Positions 1-6,849 of a stretch of DNA of 19,480 nt are shown piece by piece. The stretch lies in the NCBI GenBank assembly GCA_035517695.1, contig DATIYI010000404.1:1-19480 (forward strand), written 5' to 3'. The notes beneath the pieces are model-generated. The model made no database searches, had not been told where the DNA came from, and saw only the letters and a program-made list of their open reading frames with translations. Position numbers and translations under genes: made by a program. Within the stretch, counting starts at the first letter, position 1. Each line of letters opens with the position of its first letter. The stretch is from DATFVJ01 sp035517695. Its GTDB lineage: Bacteria > Actinomycetota > Actinomycetes > Streptosporangiales > Streptosporangiaceae.

Positions 1-193
1 GACCCGTTCTGGGTGGAGCGTTCTGGTGACCGGCCGCGCGGCGGTGGTGTACGAGGAGGCCGAGATCGGCCGGCTCGGCCGGCTCGGCCTGCACCCGTGG
101 GCCACCGCGGTGGAACGTCCGTTCTGGATTCGGATCCGCCCGGCCTCGGTGACCGGGCGGCGGACACCAGGGAACTGGGACTCCTCCAGTTAG
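1..193 (+). CDS. Pyridoxamine 5'-phosphate oxidase family protein, C-terminal fragment
   Basis: Partial gene running in from the left edge, read in the frame that begins at base 2 and stops with TAG at 191-193. About 63 residues are visible. The segment opens with SGWSVLVTGRAAVV and continues to WIRIRPASVTGRR. That combination (GWSVLV-G-A, then a WIRI-P-VTGRR end) is typical of the C-terminal part of actinobacterial flavin/F420-type split-barrel proteins of the pyridoxamine-phosphate-oxidase fold. These are often annotated as pyridoxamine 5'-phosphate oxidase family and sometimes carry an N-terminal HTH. The start and the catalytic/cofactor part lie outside the window, so the substrate cannot be told. 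The overlapping frame starting at base 13 is low-complexity Arg/Pro/Gly and is taken as a shadow. It is convergent with the S9 peptidase gene. Confidence 0.72.
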   Translation, partial: TRSGWSVLVTGRAAVVYEEAEIGRLGRLGLHPWATAVERPFWIRIRPASVTGRRTPGNWDSSS

Positions 194-254
194 CCCCCAG
201 TTGGCCGACAGCCTGCCAGTGAGCATCGCGTCGTCGCCCGCTGATGGTCAGGAG

Positions 255-323
255 GCTGCGCACGAAATCTGCAGCGCACAAGCCTGCTGCGCACAAGCCT
301 GCTGCGCACAAAATTTGCAGCGC
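255..323. repeat. Short tandem/direct repeat cluster in a convergent intergenic region
   Basis: A 15-nt unit, GCGCACAAGCCTGCT, occurs twice head to tail at 274-288 and 289-303. It is flanked on both sides by near-identical blocks, GCGCACGAAATCTGCAGCGC on the left and GCGCACAAAATTTGCAGCGC on the right. The cluster lies between the stop of the flavoprotein fragment and the stop of the convergent S9 peptidase. The copies are too few and too short for CRISPR. It could form RNA hairpins between GCGC-rich arms and act in 3' end formation, but that is inference. Confidence 0.55.
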
Positions 324-354
324 GACCATGACGCCTGCCCTACCAGGCGGTCGT

Positions 355-2388
355 TCAGCTGGTCAGCTTCTGCCACATGAACTCGAGCACGAGCGCCCAC
401 TTGAGGGCCCGCTGCTCGTTGTCGGCAGCCGCGCCGTGCCCGCCCTCAATGTTCTCGTAGTAAGCGACGTCGTAGCCGTACTCCCGCAGCCGCGCCGTCA
501 TCTTGCGGGCATGCCCGGGGTGCACCCGGTCGTCCCTGGTAGACGTGAGGAGCAGGACGGGCGGATACGGCTGGCCGACGGACACGTTCTGGTACGGGGA
601 AAACGGCCGCAGATAGTCCCACTCGGCCTGCCTGCGCGGATCGCCGTACTCGGCCAGCCAGGACGCCCCGGCCAGCAGTTCGTGGTAGCGGCGCATGTCA
701 AGCAGCGGCACCTGGATGGCGATCGCGCCGAACAGGCCCGGGTAGCGGGTCAGCATCACCCCCATCAGCAGGCCGCCGTTGCTGCCGCCCTCGATGCCAA
801 GCCGGCCGGGCGTCGTGATATCCCTGCCCACCAGGTCCGCCGCCACAGCGGCGAAATCTTCATACACGCGGTGCCGGTGCTGTTTGGTCGCCGACTGGTG
901 CCAGTCGGGCCCGTACTCGCCACCACCCCGGAGGTTGGCTACCACGTAGGTCCCGCCGCGAGCCAGCCAGCCGCGGCCGATGACGCCGTCGTAGGACGGG
1001 GTGAGTGAGATCTCGAAGCCGCCGTACCCGGTGAGCAGGGCAGGCCCGGAGGCCGGATCGCTGGGCCCGACGACGAAATAGGGCACCGAGGTACCGTCCG
1101 CGGAGATCGCGAAGAACTGCTGCACCGATAGCCCCGTGGCGTCGAAGAAGGCCGGCGCCTGCTTGAGTGTTTCATGTTGGCCGCCGATATGCCCGTGGCG
1201 CAGCGTGTCCGGCTCGGTGAACCCGCTGGACACCAGCATGTACTCGTCGCTGTCGTAGGAATCGGTGTCCGCGATGTCGGTATGCGCGAATTCCGGCACG
1301 CCAGGCAGCGCGGTGTGCCGCCACTCGCCGTCGGCGGGCGTGAGAACACCCAGCCGACTGCGCACATCGCTCAACATGTTCAGGATCAGGTGATTGCGGG
1401 TCCAGGCGTGATAACTCAGCGAGGTGTGCGCGTCCGGCTCGAACAGCACGGTCAGCCGCTGCTCGCCAACCACAAACGCCTCGAACCTGGCGGCCAGTAG
1501 AGCTCCGGCCGGATACCTGGTGCCACCGGCCGTCCACGGCGATCTTGTTCGCACCAGCAACCACTCACGGTGAATGTCGATGATGGCGTCCTCGGGCACC
1601 GGCAACCGAACCAGATCGCCGCTGACGGTGCGCAGATGCCACTCGCTGCGGTAGAAGTCGATGTTGCGCACGACGAGGTCACGTTCGAAGCCCTCTGTCG
1701 GATCATGGAATGCGGATACCGACACGTCCTCCGGCTTGCCCTCGAACACCACCGTCGCCTCGGCGAGCGGAGTGCCGCGGCGCCACTGCTTCACGACCCG
1801 CGCGTAGCCGGACGAGGTCAGCGATCCGGGGCCGAAGTCGGTCCCCACGTAGATCTGGTCGGCGTCGATCCATCCGGCATCCGTCTTGGCCTCGGGTACG
1901 CCGAACCCGCCGGTGACGAAGTGCCGCTCGGCGACGTCGAACTCGCGGACCACGGCTGCGTCCGCGCCGCCACGGGACAGTTGCACCAACGCCAGGCGGT
2001 AACCGCCTGGCCGCAGCACGGTCGCGCCCTGCCAGACCCAGTTCTCGCCCTCCTGCTCGGCGAGTGCGTCGACGTCGAGCAGGACGTCCCAGTCGGGCCG
2101 GGCGCGGCGGTACTCCGCGAGCGTCGCGCGCCGCCACAGGCCACGGGGGTGGGCGGCGTCCTGCCAGAAGTTGTACAGGTAGTCACCGCGCCGCCGGACG
2201 AAAGGAATGCGGTCGTCGGCGTCGAGCACCTGGCGGATCTCGGCGCTAAGGTCCTGGAAGCGGACGCCGGACAGGTTGCCGACGGCCTCCGCGTTGCGGT
2301 CCCGCACCCAGGCCAGTGCCTCAGGCCCGGTCACATCCTCGAGCCACAGGTACGGGTCCTCGTCCGGTGCATCCTGCGCTGCTGCCAT
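355..2388 (-). CDS. Prolyl oligopeptidase family serine peptidase (S9)
   Basis: A serine peptidase of family S9, which cleaves oligopeptides, usually after proline. With ATG at 2388 the protein has 677 residues, the usual size for the family. The N-terminus (DEDPYLWLEDVTG) is the classic start of S9A proteins. It is followed by a beta-propeller region (about 60-410) and a C-terminal alpha/beta hydrolase. Catalytic residues can be seen: nucleophile Ser536 in GGSNGG, the Asp pair 619-620 in DDRVHPGHA, and His651 in EGGHG. An in-frame GTG at 2421 would add 11 residues (VPDRAGCQTCG). Neither start has a clear ribosome binding site, and the ATG places the conserved WLEDV motif at the expected distance. 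There is no signal peptide, so it is probably cytoplasmic. It is divergent from the small ORF at 2525 and a 17-bp inverted repeat lies between them. Substrate preference is unknown. Confidence 0.93.
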   Translation of the reverse strand: MAAAQDAPDEDPYLWLEDVTGPEALAWVRDRNAEAVGNLSGVRFQDLSAEIRQVLDADDRIPFVRRRGDYLYNFWQDAAHPRGLWRRATLAEYRRARPDWDVLLDVDALAEQEGENWVWQGATVLRPGGYRLALVQLSRGGADAAVVREFDVAERHFVTGGFGVPEAKTDAGWIDADQIYVGTDFGPGSLTSSGYARVVKQWRRGTPLAEATVVFEGKPEDVSVSAFHDPTEGFERDLVVRNIDFYRSEWHLRTVSGDLVRLPVPEDAIIDIHREWLLVRTRSPWTAGGTRYPAGALLAARFEAFVVGEQRLTVLFEPDAHTSLSYHAWTRNHLILNMLSDVRSRLGVLTPADGEWRHTALPGVPEFAHTDIADTDSYDSDEYMLVSSGFTEPDTLRHGHIGGQHETLKQAPAFFDATGLSVQQFFAISADGTSVPYFVVGPSDPASGPALLTGYGGFEISLTPSYDGVIGRGWLARGGTYVVANLRGGGEYGPDWHQSATKQHRHRVYEDFAAVAADLVGRDITTPGRLGIEGGSNGGLLMGVMLTRYPGLFGAIAIQVPLLDMRRYHELLAGASWLAEYGDPRRQAEWDYLRPFSPYQNVSVGQPYPPVLLLTSTRDDRVHPGHARKMTARLREYGYDVAYYENIEGGHGAAADNEQRALKWALVLEFMWQKLTS

Positions 2389-2456
2389 CCCGCAAGTTTG
2401 GCATCCAGCCCGGTCGGGCACGCGGGTGCGGTCCTAGACGCGTGGTACCCAGACAG

Positions 2457-2518
2457 CTCCTATACGGCTCCGGGGGACTTCTATTAATTCAAGTGACACA
2501 ACCGGAGCAGTATAGGAG
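2457..2518. promoter_or_regulatory. 17-bp inverted repeat overlapping a ribosome binding site
   Basis: The left arm CTCCTATACGGCTCCGG (2457-2473) and right arm CCGGAGCAGTATAGGAG (2502-2518) are inverted complements at 16 of 17 positions, separated by 28 nt. The right arm ends in the AGGAG ribosome binding site of the small GTG-start ORF at 2525. Transcribed RNA could therefore hide this site in a stem. As DNA it could be a dyad operator or a terminator for transcription in either direction between the divergent S9 peptidase and the downstream set. The arms are seen directly, while the regulatory role is inferred. The AT-rich loop (TATTAATT) is unusual for this GC-rich sequence. Confidence 0.6.
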
Positions 2519-2524
2519 AAGCGC

Positions 2525-2662
2525 GTGGCCGTCATGACGGGCAAAGGATGGCCCAAGACGCTGCTTGCCTGGCTGTCCGACGAGCACGGCGGTTACTACG
2601 ACGACGTTCCGCCGCCCGAAGCTCCGCAGCCCGACGACGTGCCAGGCGCAGACCCCGTTTGA
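2525..2662 (+). CDS. Small acidic hypothetical protein (45 aa)
   Basis: A 45-codon ORF from GTG at 2525 to TGA at 2660-2662. It is preceded at good distance by AGGAG (2514-2518). An internal ATG three codons in (2534) is an alternative start. The product begins VAVMTGKGWPKTLLAWLSDE and continues with a Tyr/Asp/Pro-rich tail (YYDDVPPPEAP), so it has a short amphipathic or helical head and an acidic, disordered tail. I do not recognise a family. Its ribosome binding site is part of the inverted repeat at 2457-2518, and a hairpin follows the stop. It could therefore be a leader ORF or a small protein co-expressed with the membrane protein at 2819. The clear start signal and non-shadow codon use support it, but the short length limits certainty. 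Confidence 0.5.
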   Translation: MAVMTGKGWPKTLLAWLSDEHGGYYDDVPPPEAPQPDDVPGADPV

Positions 2663-2672
2663 AGACTGCCGA

Positions 2673-2706
2673 TGCAGCGCGTGCTGGGCACGTCACGTGC
2701 GCTGCA
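2673..2706 (+). terminator. Hairpin after the small ORF (possible attenuator/terminator)
   Basis: TGCAGCGC (2673-2680) and GCGCTGCA (2699-2706) form a perfect 8-bp stem that could extend by G-U pairs. It lies 10 nt after the stop of the 45-aa ORF and about 110 nt before the membrane protein start. No U-run follows, so it is not a standard intrinsic terminator. An attenuator or RNA-stability role is possible. Confidence 0.3.
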
Positions 2707-2818
2707 GGGTCCGCCTCGGTGATCAAATTGGGCACATCGCTTGAAATCTGCTGTCGCGATATGGTCGGCTGTTCCCTGGGCTGAGTCATGGCGTGGCCGC
2801 GGCCCAGGGGGTGGGCGC

Positions 2819-4144
2819 ATGGGCGAGCGGGGCGATGGCACGCCGCCGTGCCGGCAGGTGGCAAACGGCCAGATAGCAAACGGGCTGGCGGCAACGGGGC
2901 CGGCGGCAAACGGGCAGCCGTCACAGCTGACCCTCGAGGAACTGCTCCGCGTGGACGGAGCGGGCTCAGACAGCGGTCGCGAACCCGATCGTGACGAAGC
3001 AGGCGGCGCAGAGCCCGAGGTTGGTGAACTCAAGCCGGTTGCTGAACGCAGGCCTGTTGCTGAACACCGGCCCGAGCCGATACCCGTGAGTCCGCCGTGG
3101 CCGACTGTCATTGCCACGACGATGCGGCTCTGGTTCCGGCGGCACATCCCGCCGCGGTTCCGGCGGCACATGCCGCGGCATGGCAGGTTGTCACGACATC
3201 GCTTGTCACGACACCGCTTGTCACGGCACCGCTTGTCACGGCACCGCTGGGTGACCGCGCTCGTGGCGCTGGCCGTCGCGTCGCTGGCAGTGGGTGCGCT
3301 GACCGTTTCAACAACGCGCCACGCCGTTACCACGCCCGCCGGTCGGCCTCAAGCACCCCGTACAGGCCCTCCCGGCGGCCCGGCTGGCCGGAACTCCGGC
3401 GCGCTCCCCGCAACCCAGGCGGCCGCCGCCTGGGTTGCGCAGCAGCTAAGCCGCGACGCGATCGTGGCATGCGACCCCAGCATGTGCCGCGTACTTGTGG
3501 CCCAGGGAATTCCCGTGCAGAACCTGCTCGTGCTGCAGTCAGGCTCAACCGACCCGCTCTTCTCGAACGTGATAGTGGCGACGCGGGCGGTCCGCGGCCT
3601 ATTCGGCAGCCGCCTCCAGTTCGTCGACGCGCCCATCGTCATCGCGAGCTTCGGAGCTGGTGCGGCACGAATCGACGTCCGCGCCGTCGCACCGGACGGG
3701 GCGGCGGCCTACCAGGCGGCGTTCAGTTCTGATTGGGCCGCGCGACGGGCCTCCGCGGCCGAACTGGTCAGGAATCCCGGGATCCACGCCGCGGGCGCTG
3801 CCCGGCAGGAACTCCGCACGGGACTGGTGGACTCCCGCCTCCTGATCACCCTTGCGGCGGTGGCAGTTTCCCATTCGGTGAACGTCGTGGCCTTCGGTGG
3901 TTCCGCTCCAGCCGCTTCCGCGGGCGTGCCCTTGCGGGAGATGGAAATCTCTGCCGCGGGCAGTTCCGCTTACCGCTCCGCTGAGCTACAGCGCATTCGC
4001 TCCTTCGTGCTCGCGCAACGTCCGGCGTTTCTGCCCGCGCACGTGGGACTTGTGCGGGCGGCCAACGGCGGCATGGTGCTGCGAATTGAGTTTGGGGCGC
4101 CCAGTCCGCTTGGGCTGCTGCTCGGTAGTCCCGTGACACAGTGA
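2819..4144 (+). CDS. Single-pass membrane protein with repeat-rich N-terminus, unknown function
   Basis: The protein has about 441 residues from ATG 2819, preceded by a purine-rich AGGGGG stretch. An upstream in-frame ATG at 2741 would add 26 residues but lacks a good ribosome binding site. Layout: a cytoplasmic low-complexity region with imperfect Ala-Asn-Gly repeats near the start, two PVAE-R-P repeats, an acidic linker, an Arg/His-rich basic stretch including four LSRHR units (about 124-143), one transmembrane helix starting WVTALVALAVASLAVG (about 144-163), a Pro/Gly linker, then an exported domain of about 260 residues. The exported domain has two Cys close together (ACDPSMCRV) and an Ala-rich alpha/beta composition. 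The basic stretch before the helix predicts N-in topology. I do not recognise the exported domain. The gene ends 58 nt before a DUF4397 gene with a strong ribosome binding site, so the two are probably one operon and act at the cell surface. Confidence 0.75.
   Translation: MGERGDGTPPCRQVANGQIANGLAATGPAANGQPSQLTLEELLRVDGAGSDSGREPDRDEAGGAEPEVGELKPVAERRPVAEHRPEPIPVSPPWPTVIATTMRLWFRRHIPPRFRRHMPRHGRLSRHRLSRHRLSRHRLSRHRWVTALVALAVASLAVGALTVSTTRHAVTTPAGRPQAPRTGPPGGPAGRNSGALPATQAAAAWVAQQLSRDAIVACDPSMCRVLVAQGIPVQNLLVLQSGSTDPLFSNVIVATRAVRGLFGSRLQFVDAPIVIASFGAGAARIDVRAVAPDGAAAYQAAFSSDWAARRASAAELVRNPGIHAAGAARQELRTGLVDSRLLITLAAVAVSHSVNVVAFGGSAPAASAGVPLREMEISAAGSSAYRSAELQRIRSFVLAQRPAFLPAHVGLVRAANGGMVLRIEFGAPSPLGLLLGSPVTQ
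3188..3247 (+). repeat. Four tandem 15-bp coding repeats (LSRHR x4)
   Basis: Units TTGTCACGACATCGC, TTGTCACGACACCGC and TTGTCACGGCACCGC (twice) lie head to tail in frame. They encode four LSRHR pentapeptides just before the transmembrane helix of the membrane protein. The last two units are identical and the others differ by one or two bases, which is consistent with recent slippage-driven expansion. Confidence 0.9.
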
Positions 4145-4202
4145 TCAGGGCAAAACGGTCATTCAACCGGCGGGGCGCTGTGCCGGGTGATAAGGAGGGG
4201 AA

Positions 4203-5045
4203 ATGAAACTGCGAACCGCGGTGGCGCTTGTCCCGTTGTTGCTCGTCTTTGGCCTGCTGGTATACGCACCGTCCGCGGCGGCGCAGGACACCGGGTGGAT
4301 CCGCTGGGGCAACTGGGCACCTAGCGCTCCGGCATTTGACATCTACCTGTACTCGTTCGGCGATCTGAAGGCGCAGACCGTGATCAAACACGTCCGCTAC
4401 GGAGACGTCTCGTCCTATATGGCCGTCCCAACGGGCCAGTACACCATCGGGATGCGCGATAGCGGTGCCGCCGCGACAGCACCGCCGACGCTCTCCGCGA
4501 GCGTTCAGGTGGCACCAGGAGCCGCATACACGATCGTGAGCATGGGATCGGCATCGCACCTCGGCGTTCAGGTTCTGAAGGAGGCAATGAACTCCGCTGC
4601 GGGCCAAGCGCTGGTTCGTGTCGTCCAGGAGTCGCTGCAGCAGCACAGCATTACGGTGACCGACGGGAACCGGACGCTCGGCGCGCATCTGCTGCTCGGC
4701 AGCTATACCGGCTACCTGTCCGTGTCCCCGGGCCAGCAGGCCGTCCGCGTCGCGGGCAACAGCGAAAGCGCAACCGAGCAGGTGTCGCTGCCCGCGAACA
4801 CTATTCACACGCTCGTCGTGCTCGACGAATCAGGTGGTCTGCGGATCGACAGCCTGGAGGACGCCGCGGGCAGCCAGACCGTGCCCATCGGCGCCGCCGC
4901 GACCGGCTTCGGGGGGACCGCACCGCGCGCGCCGGGTTCCTCGCCCATGCCATGGCTGGTGAGCCTGGCTGGCGGTAGCCTCCTGGCGGCAGCGGGCGTG
5001 ATCAGGCTGCGGCGGATTCGTGGCGGCACGGTCCGCCTGCCGTGA
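4203..5045 (+). CDS. DUF4397 domain-containing secreted, membrane-anchored protein
   Basis: The protein has 280 residues. The start is set by an AAGGAGG ribosome binding site just upstream of ATG 4203. The N-terminus MKLRTAVALVPLLLVFGLLV plus APSAAAQ is a Sec signal peptide with a probable cut near residue 28. Residues about 31-235 show the DUF4397 pattern: WIRWGNWAPSAPAFDIYL at the start, a YGDVSSYMAVPTGQYTI strand pair, and later TGYLSVSPGQQAVRV, which looks like a second copy of the beta-sandwich unit. A hydrophobic helix near 250-267 followed by Arg-rich RLRRIRGG suggests a C-terminal membrane anchor. DUF4397 proteins are cell-surface beta-sandwich proteins of unknown role. I see no LPXTG motif. 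It is probably cotranscribed with the upstream membrane protein. Family call is good; function is unknown. Confidence 0.87.
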   Translation: MKLRTAVALVPLLLVFGLLVYAPSAAAQDTGWIRWGNWAPSAPAFDIYLYSFGDLKAQTVIKHVRYGDVSSYMAVPTGQYTIGMRDSGAAATAPPTLSASVQVAPGAAYTIVSMGSASHLGVQVLKEAMNSAAGQALVRVVQESLQQHSITVTDGNRTLGAHLLLGSYTGYLSVSPGQQAVRVAGNSESATEQVSLPANTIHTLVVLDESGGLRIDSLEDAAGSQTVPIGAAATGFGGTAPRAPGSSPMPWLVSLAGGSLLAAAGVIRLRRIRGGTVRLP

Positions 5046-5137
5046 TGGCCGGCTTGGCATGCGGGCACCCGCCTCGTCATCTGAATTCCTCCCTGAACGG
5101 GTCAGTGCTGGCTTATCTAGAATTGACGCGCCGTAAG

Positions 5138-5153
5138 GCAGGCCGGGGCCTGC
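5138..5153 (+). terminator. GC-rich hairpin downstream of the DUF4397 gene
   Basis: GCAGGC-CGGG-GCCTGC forms a perfect 6-bp stem with a tetraloop about 90 nt after the DUF4397 stop. There is no U-run. It is the only compact hairpin I see in the 293-nt gap 5046-5338, which otherwise shows no supportable gene. Confidence 0.25.
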
Positions 5154-5338
5154 TGTGTGGAAGCGATCTGTGCCGGGTGGGATTGGTGTCTTCGGCCGGC
5201 CGGCGGTATGGTGCCGCGCGCTCTGGTGAACGATGGCGGCGTGGCAGGTTGCTGCGCCGCGTGGTCAGTTATTTGACCGGCGCCGAGGTCCTTGGGAAGC
5301 TGCCGATCGGACCGAGTTGTGTTCGGTGACGGCCTCGG

Positions 5339-6115
5339 ATGCGCTGGGAGGGCCGATTGAGCCCGGATAAGCGGGACGAAAGCGATGAGGGCGCCGCCGA
5401 GGTGAGCGACGGCGGGCGCGCAAGCCGACCTTACAGTGCGGGTGGCGGCCCGGTCGTGGCGCGCGCGGATCCCGCGTTGCTGGCCGCGCTCGCCTCCCTC
5501 GCCGCGGCGACGCGCGAGCTCGTCGAGGCGGTCGTGCTCAGCGACGCGCCGGTCGCCGAGCTCGGTGCGGCGGCGGCCGAGATCGGTAACCTGGCCGCGC
5601 GGCTCGGCGCACGGCGTCGGCCCGGGCCTATCAGGTCGCGGGTCGGTCCGGCGGATGCGCGGCTGCGCCTGCCGCACAGCCCGGTGACCGGCGAGGCGAA
5701 TCCGCTTGCGCCGCCGATCAGGATCGCGACAACGCCAGGGGGAACCGCACGCGCCGAGTTCGCCCTTGGACCCGTCTACCAGGGGCCACCCGATGCCGTG
5801 CACGGCGGCATCTGCGCGGCCATTCTTGATTCCCTGCTCGGTGCTGCCGCCGCCGCAGGTGATCGGCCTGGCATGACGGCCAAGCTGACCCTGCTCTACC
5901 TGCGCCCGACGCCGTTGCGCGCACCACTCGTCGCCGAGGCCTGGATCAGGGGCGTGGACCGCCGCACCACCATAGTGGACGGCCGGATTCTCAACGAGCG
6001 GGGCGAGCTGACCGTGGAAGCCACGGGCGAGTTCTCGCTGCCGCTGCGCTCGCAGCCCCATCCGCGGCGGGGCACCGGACCGGTCGGCGGCCAGCCTGGC
6101 CCACGCCGCCCCTGA
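5339..6115 (+). CDS. PaaI family hotdog-fold thioesterase
   Basis: A hotdog-fold acyl-CoA thioesterase with 258 residues from ATG 5339. The catalytic domain is about residues 115-240: PVTGEANPLAPP, then VYQGPPDAVHGGICAAILD (VHGG at 154-157, the conserved hotdog active-site turn, with the acidic residue in the following helix), then TAKLTLLYLRPTPL. Residues about 45-95 form an Ala/Glu-rich helical extension that I recall in longer actinobacterial members. An alternative TTG start at 5357 has a better ribosome binding site (GGGAGGG at 5346-5352) and would remove six residues. The substrate is unknown. It stands alone between the DUF4397 operon and the stress-type cluster. Confidence 0.85.
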   Translation: MRWEGRLSPDKRDESDEGAAEVSDGGRASRPYSAGGGPVVARADPALLAALASLAAATRELVEAVVLSDAPVAELGAAAAEIGNLAARLGARRRPGPIRSRVGPADARLRLPHSPVTGEANPLAPPIRIATTPGGTARAEFALGPVYQGPPDAVHGGICAAILDSLLGAAAAAGDRPGMTAKLTLLYLRPTPLRAPLVAEAWIRGVDRRTTIVDGRILNERGELTVEATGEFSLPLRSQPHPRRGTGPVGGQPGPRRP

Positions 6116-6186
6116 CGTTGACGCCAGGCCCGGTGGCAGAGCTCCGGGCGGCGGTGTGGGGCGGGGTCCTTGGCCCGGTAGGGGGT

Positions 6187-6200
6187 GGGAACTACGTCCC
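6187..6200. promoter_or_regulatory. DosR/DevR-box-like palindrome
   Basis: GGGAACTACGTCCC matches the core of the published DosR consensus (GGGACTWWAGTCCC) at 11 of 14 positions. It lies 36 nt before the likely ATG of the DUF7455-like gene. The downstream genes (DUF1918, universal stress protein) are of a kind often controlled by hypoxia/dormancy regulators in actinobacteria. The match is by eye and no regulator gene is in the window. Confidence 0.35.
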
Positions 6201-6235
6201 TATCGAGCCGGTCGCCTGCGGGTGAGGTTGTTGTT

Positions 6236-6565
6236 ATGAGGGTGAGGTTCCGGCGCCGCGCCGCGGCGGTTCGGGCAAGGCCAGCGGACGATCCGGCTGG
6301 TGAGGCCGCGCGGCTGGGGCTTGCGGGCGGTGCGTGCTGCTGTCCGGCGCGGCCGGTGGTCACCGTGGTGATGGCGTCGGCCGCCGCCCGCCGGCATCCG
6401 GTTGATCTGCTGTGCGGCCACCATTACGGTGCCTGCCGGGTGGCTCTGATAGCGGCCGGTGCCGCCGTCTACGACGAGATGGGGGTGCTGGCCGCACCCG
6501 GCGCCCGTGGGCGCCGGCCTGCGCGTCCCGTGCCTGCTGGGGCTGCGCCGCCGCGGCGGCGGTGA
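6236..6565 (+). CDS. DUF7455-like small zinc-ribbon-type protein
   Basis: The protein has 109 residues from ATG 6236, with GGTGAGG about 8 nt upstream. An in-frame ATG at 6185 would extend it by 17 residues but would overlap the palindrome at 6187-6200. The middle, from GGACCCPARP to DLLCGHHYGACRVAL and then AAVYDEMG, resembles the actinobacterial DUF7455 pattern: Cys pair, beta strands, C-x-HH, helix, I-x-DE. In those proteins two Cys and a Cys/His pair look like a metal site. Here the first pair appears as three adjacent Cys. The C-terminal 30 residues are Pro/Arg/Ala-rich and probably disordered. The role is unknown. It leads the set that includes DUF1918 and the universal stress protein. 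Confidence 0.6.
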   Translation: MRVRFRRRAAAVRARPADDPAGEAARLGLAGGACCCPARPVVTVVMASAAARRHPVDLLCGHHYGACRVALIAAGAAVYDEMGVLAAPGARGRRPARPVPAGAAPPRRR

Positions 6566-6609
6566 GCCCGCACCTGTCAGGCCCGCCGGCCTGGCTGGGC
6601 GGCGGGCAG

Positions 6610-6633
6610 GCCACAAGGTGATGATCTTGTGGC
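6610..6633 (+). promoter_or_regulatory. 8-bp inverted repeat just upstream of the DUF1918 ribosome binding site
   Basis: GCCACAAG (6610-6617) and CTTGTGGC (6626-6633) are perfect inverted repeats with an 8-nt spacer. They end a few bases before the GGGAGG ribosome binding site of the DUF1918 gene. It could be an operator or a mRNA hairpin that affects initiation, and the sequence alone cannot decide. Confidence 0.4.
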
Positions 6634-6648
6634 GGGCCGGGAGGCATC

Positions 6649-6849
6649 ATGCGAGCAAATGCCGGCGATGAGCTGGTTGTCAGGGGTCACCATGTCGGCG
6701 ATCAAGATCGCACCGCGGTGATCGTCGAGGTGCATGGTGAGGACGGCGCGCCACCGTATCTGGTCCGCTGGAGCGACGGCCACCAGAGCGTGTTCTTTCC
6801 GTCTTCCGACGCGGTGGTCGATCACCATGCCAAGGCCCGCGCGGGGTAG
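6649..6849 (+). CDS. DUF1918 domain-containing protein
   Basis: A 66-residue protein, full length for the family. ATG 6649 follows GGGAGG at suitable spacing. The sequence shows the whole DUF1918 pattern: GDELVVRGHHVG, then IVEVHGEDGAPPYLVRWSDG, then the end strand VFFPSSDAVV. These are small SH3/KOW-like beta-barrel proteins common in Actinobacteria, often near universal stress proteins. Their molecular role is not known. It sits between the DUF7455-like gene and the universal stress protein gene, all on the plus strand, and may share their transcription. Confidence 0.9.
   Translation: MRANAGDELVVRGHHVGDQDRTAVIVEVHGEDGAPPYLVRWSDGHQSVFFPSSDAVVDHHAKARAG

Noticed and set aside
244..1008. Long plus-strand open frame antisense to the S9 peptidase 3' end
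   Set aside because: It overlaps a certain gene with visible catalytic residues on the other strand. Its product is low complexity and its start runs through the repeat block.
1570..2487. 305-codon plus-strand open frame antisense to the S9 peptidase 5' half
   Set aside because: Mirror frame of a GC-rich gene, with no family motif and no ribosome binding site.
3188..3247. Four short direct repeats as a possible CRISPR or operator array
   Set aside because: Units are 15 bp with no spacers and keep the reading frame of a membrane protein, so they are coding repeats.
3846..4808. 320-codon minus-strand frame over the membrane protein and DUF4397 genes
   Set aside because: Crosses two well-supported genes and has Arg/His-rich composition typical of a shadow frame.
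5117..6061. 314-codon minus-strand frame over the thioesterase
   Set aside because: Antisense to a clear hotdog domain, with no recognisable motif.
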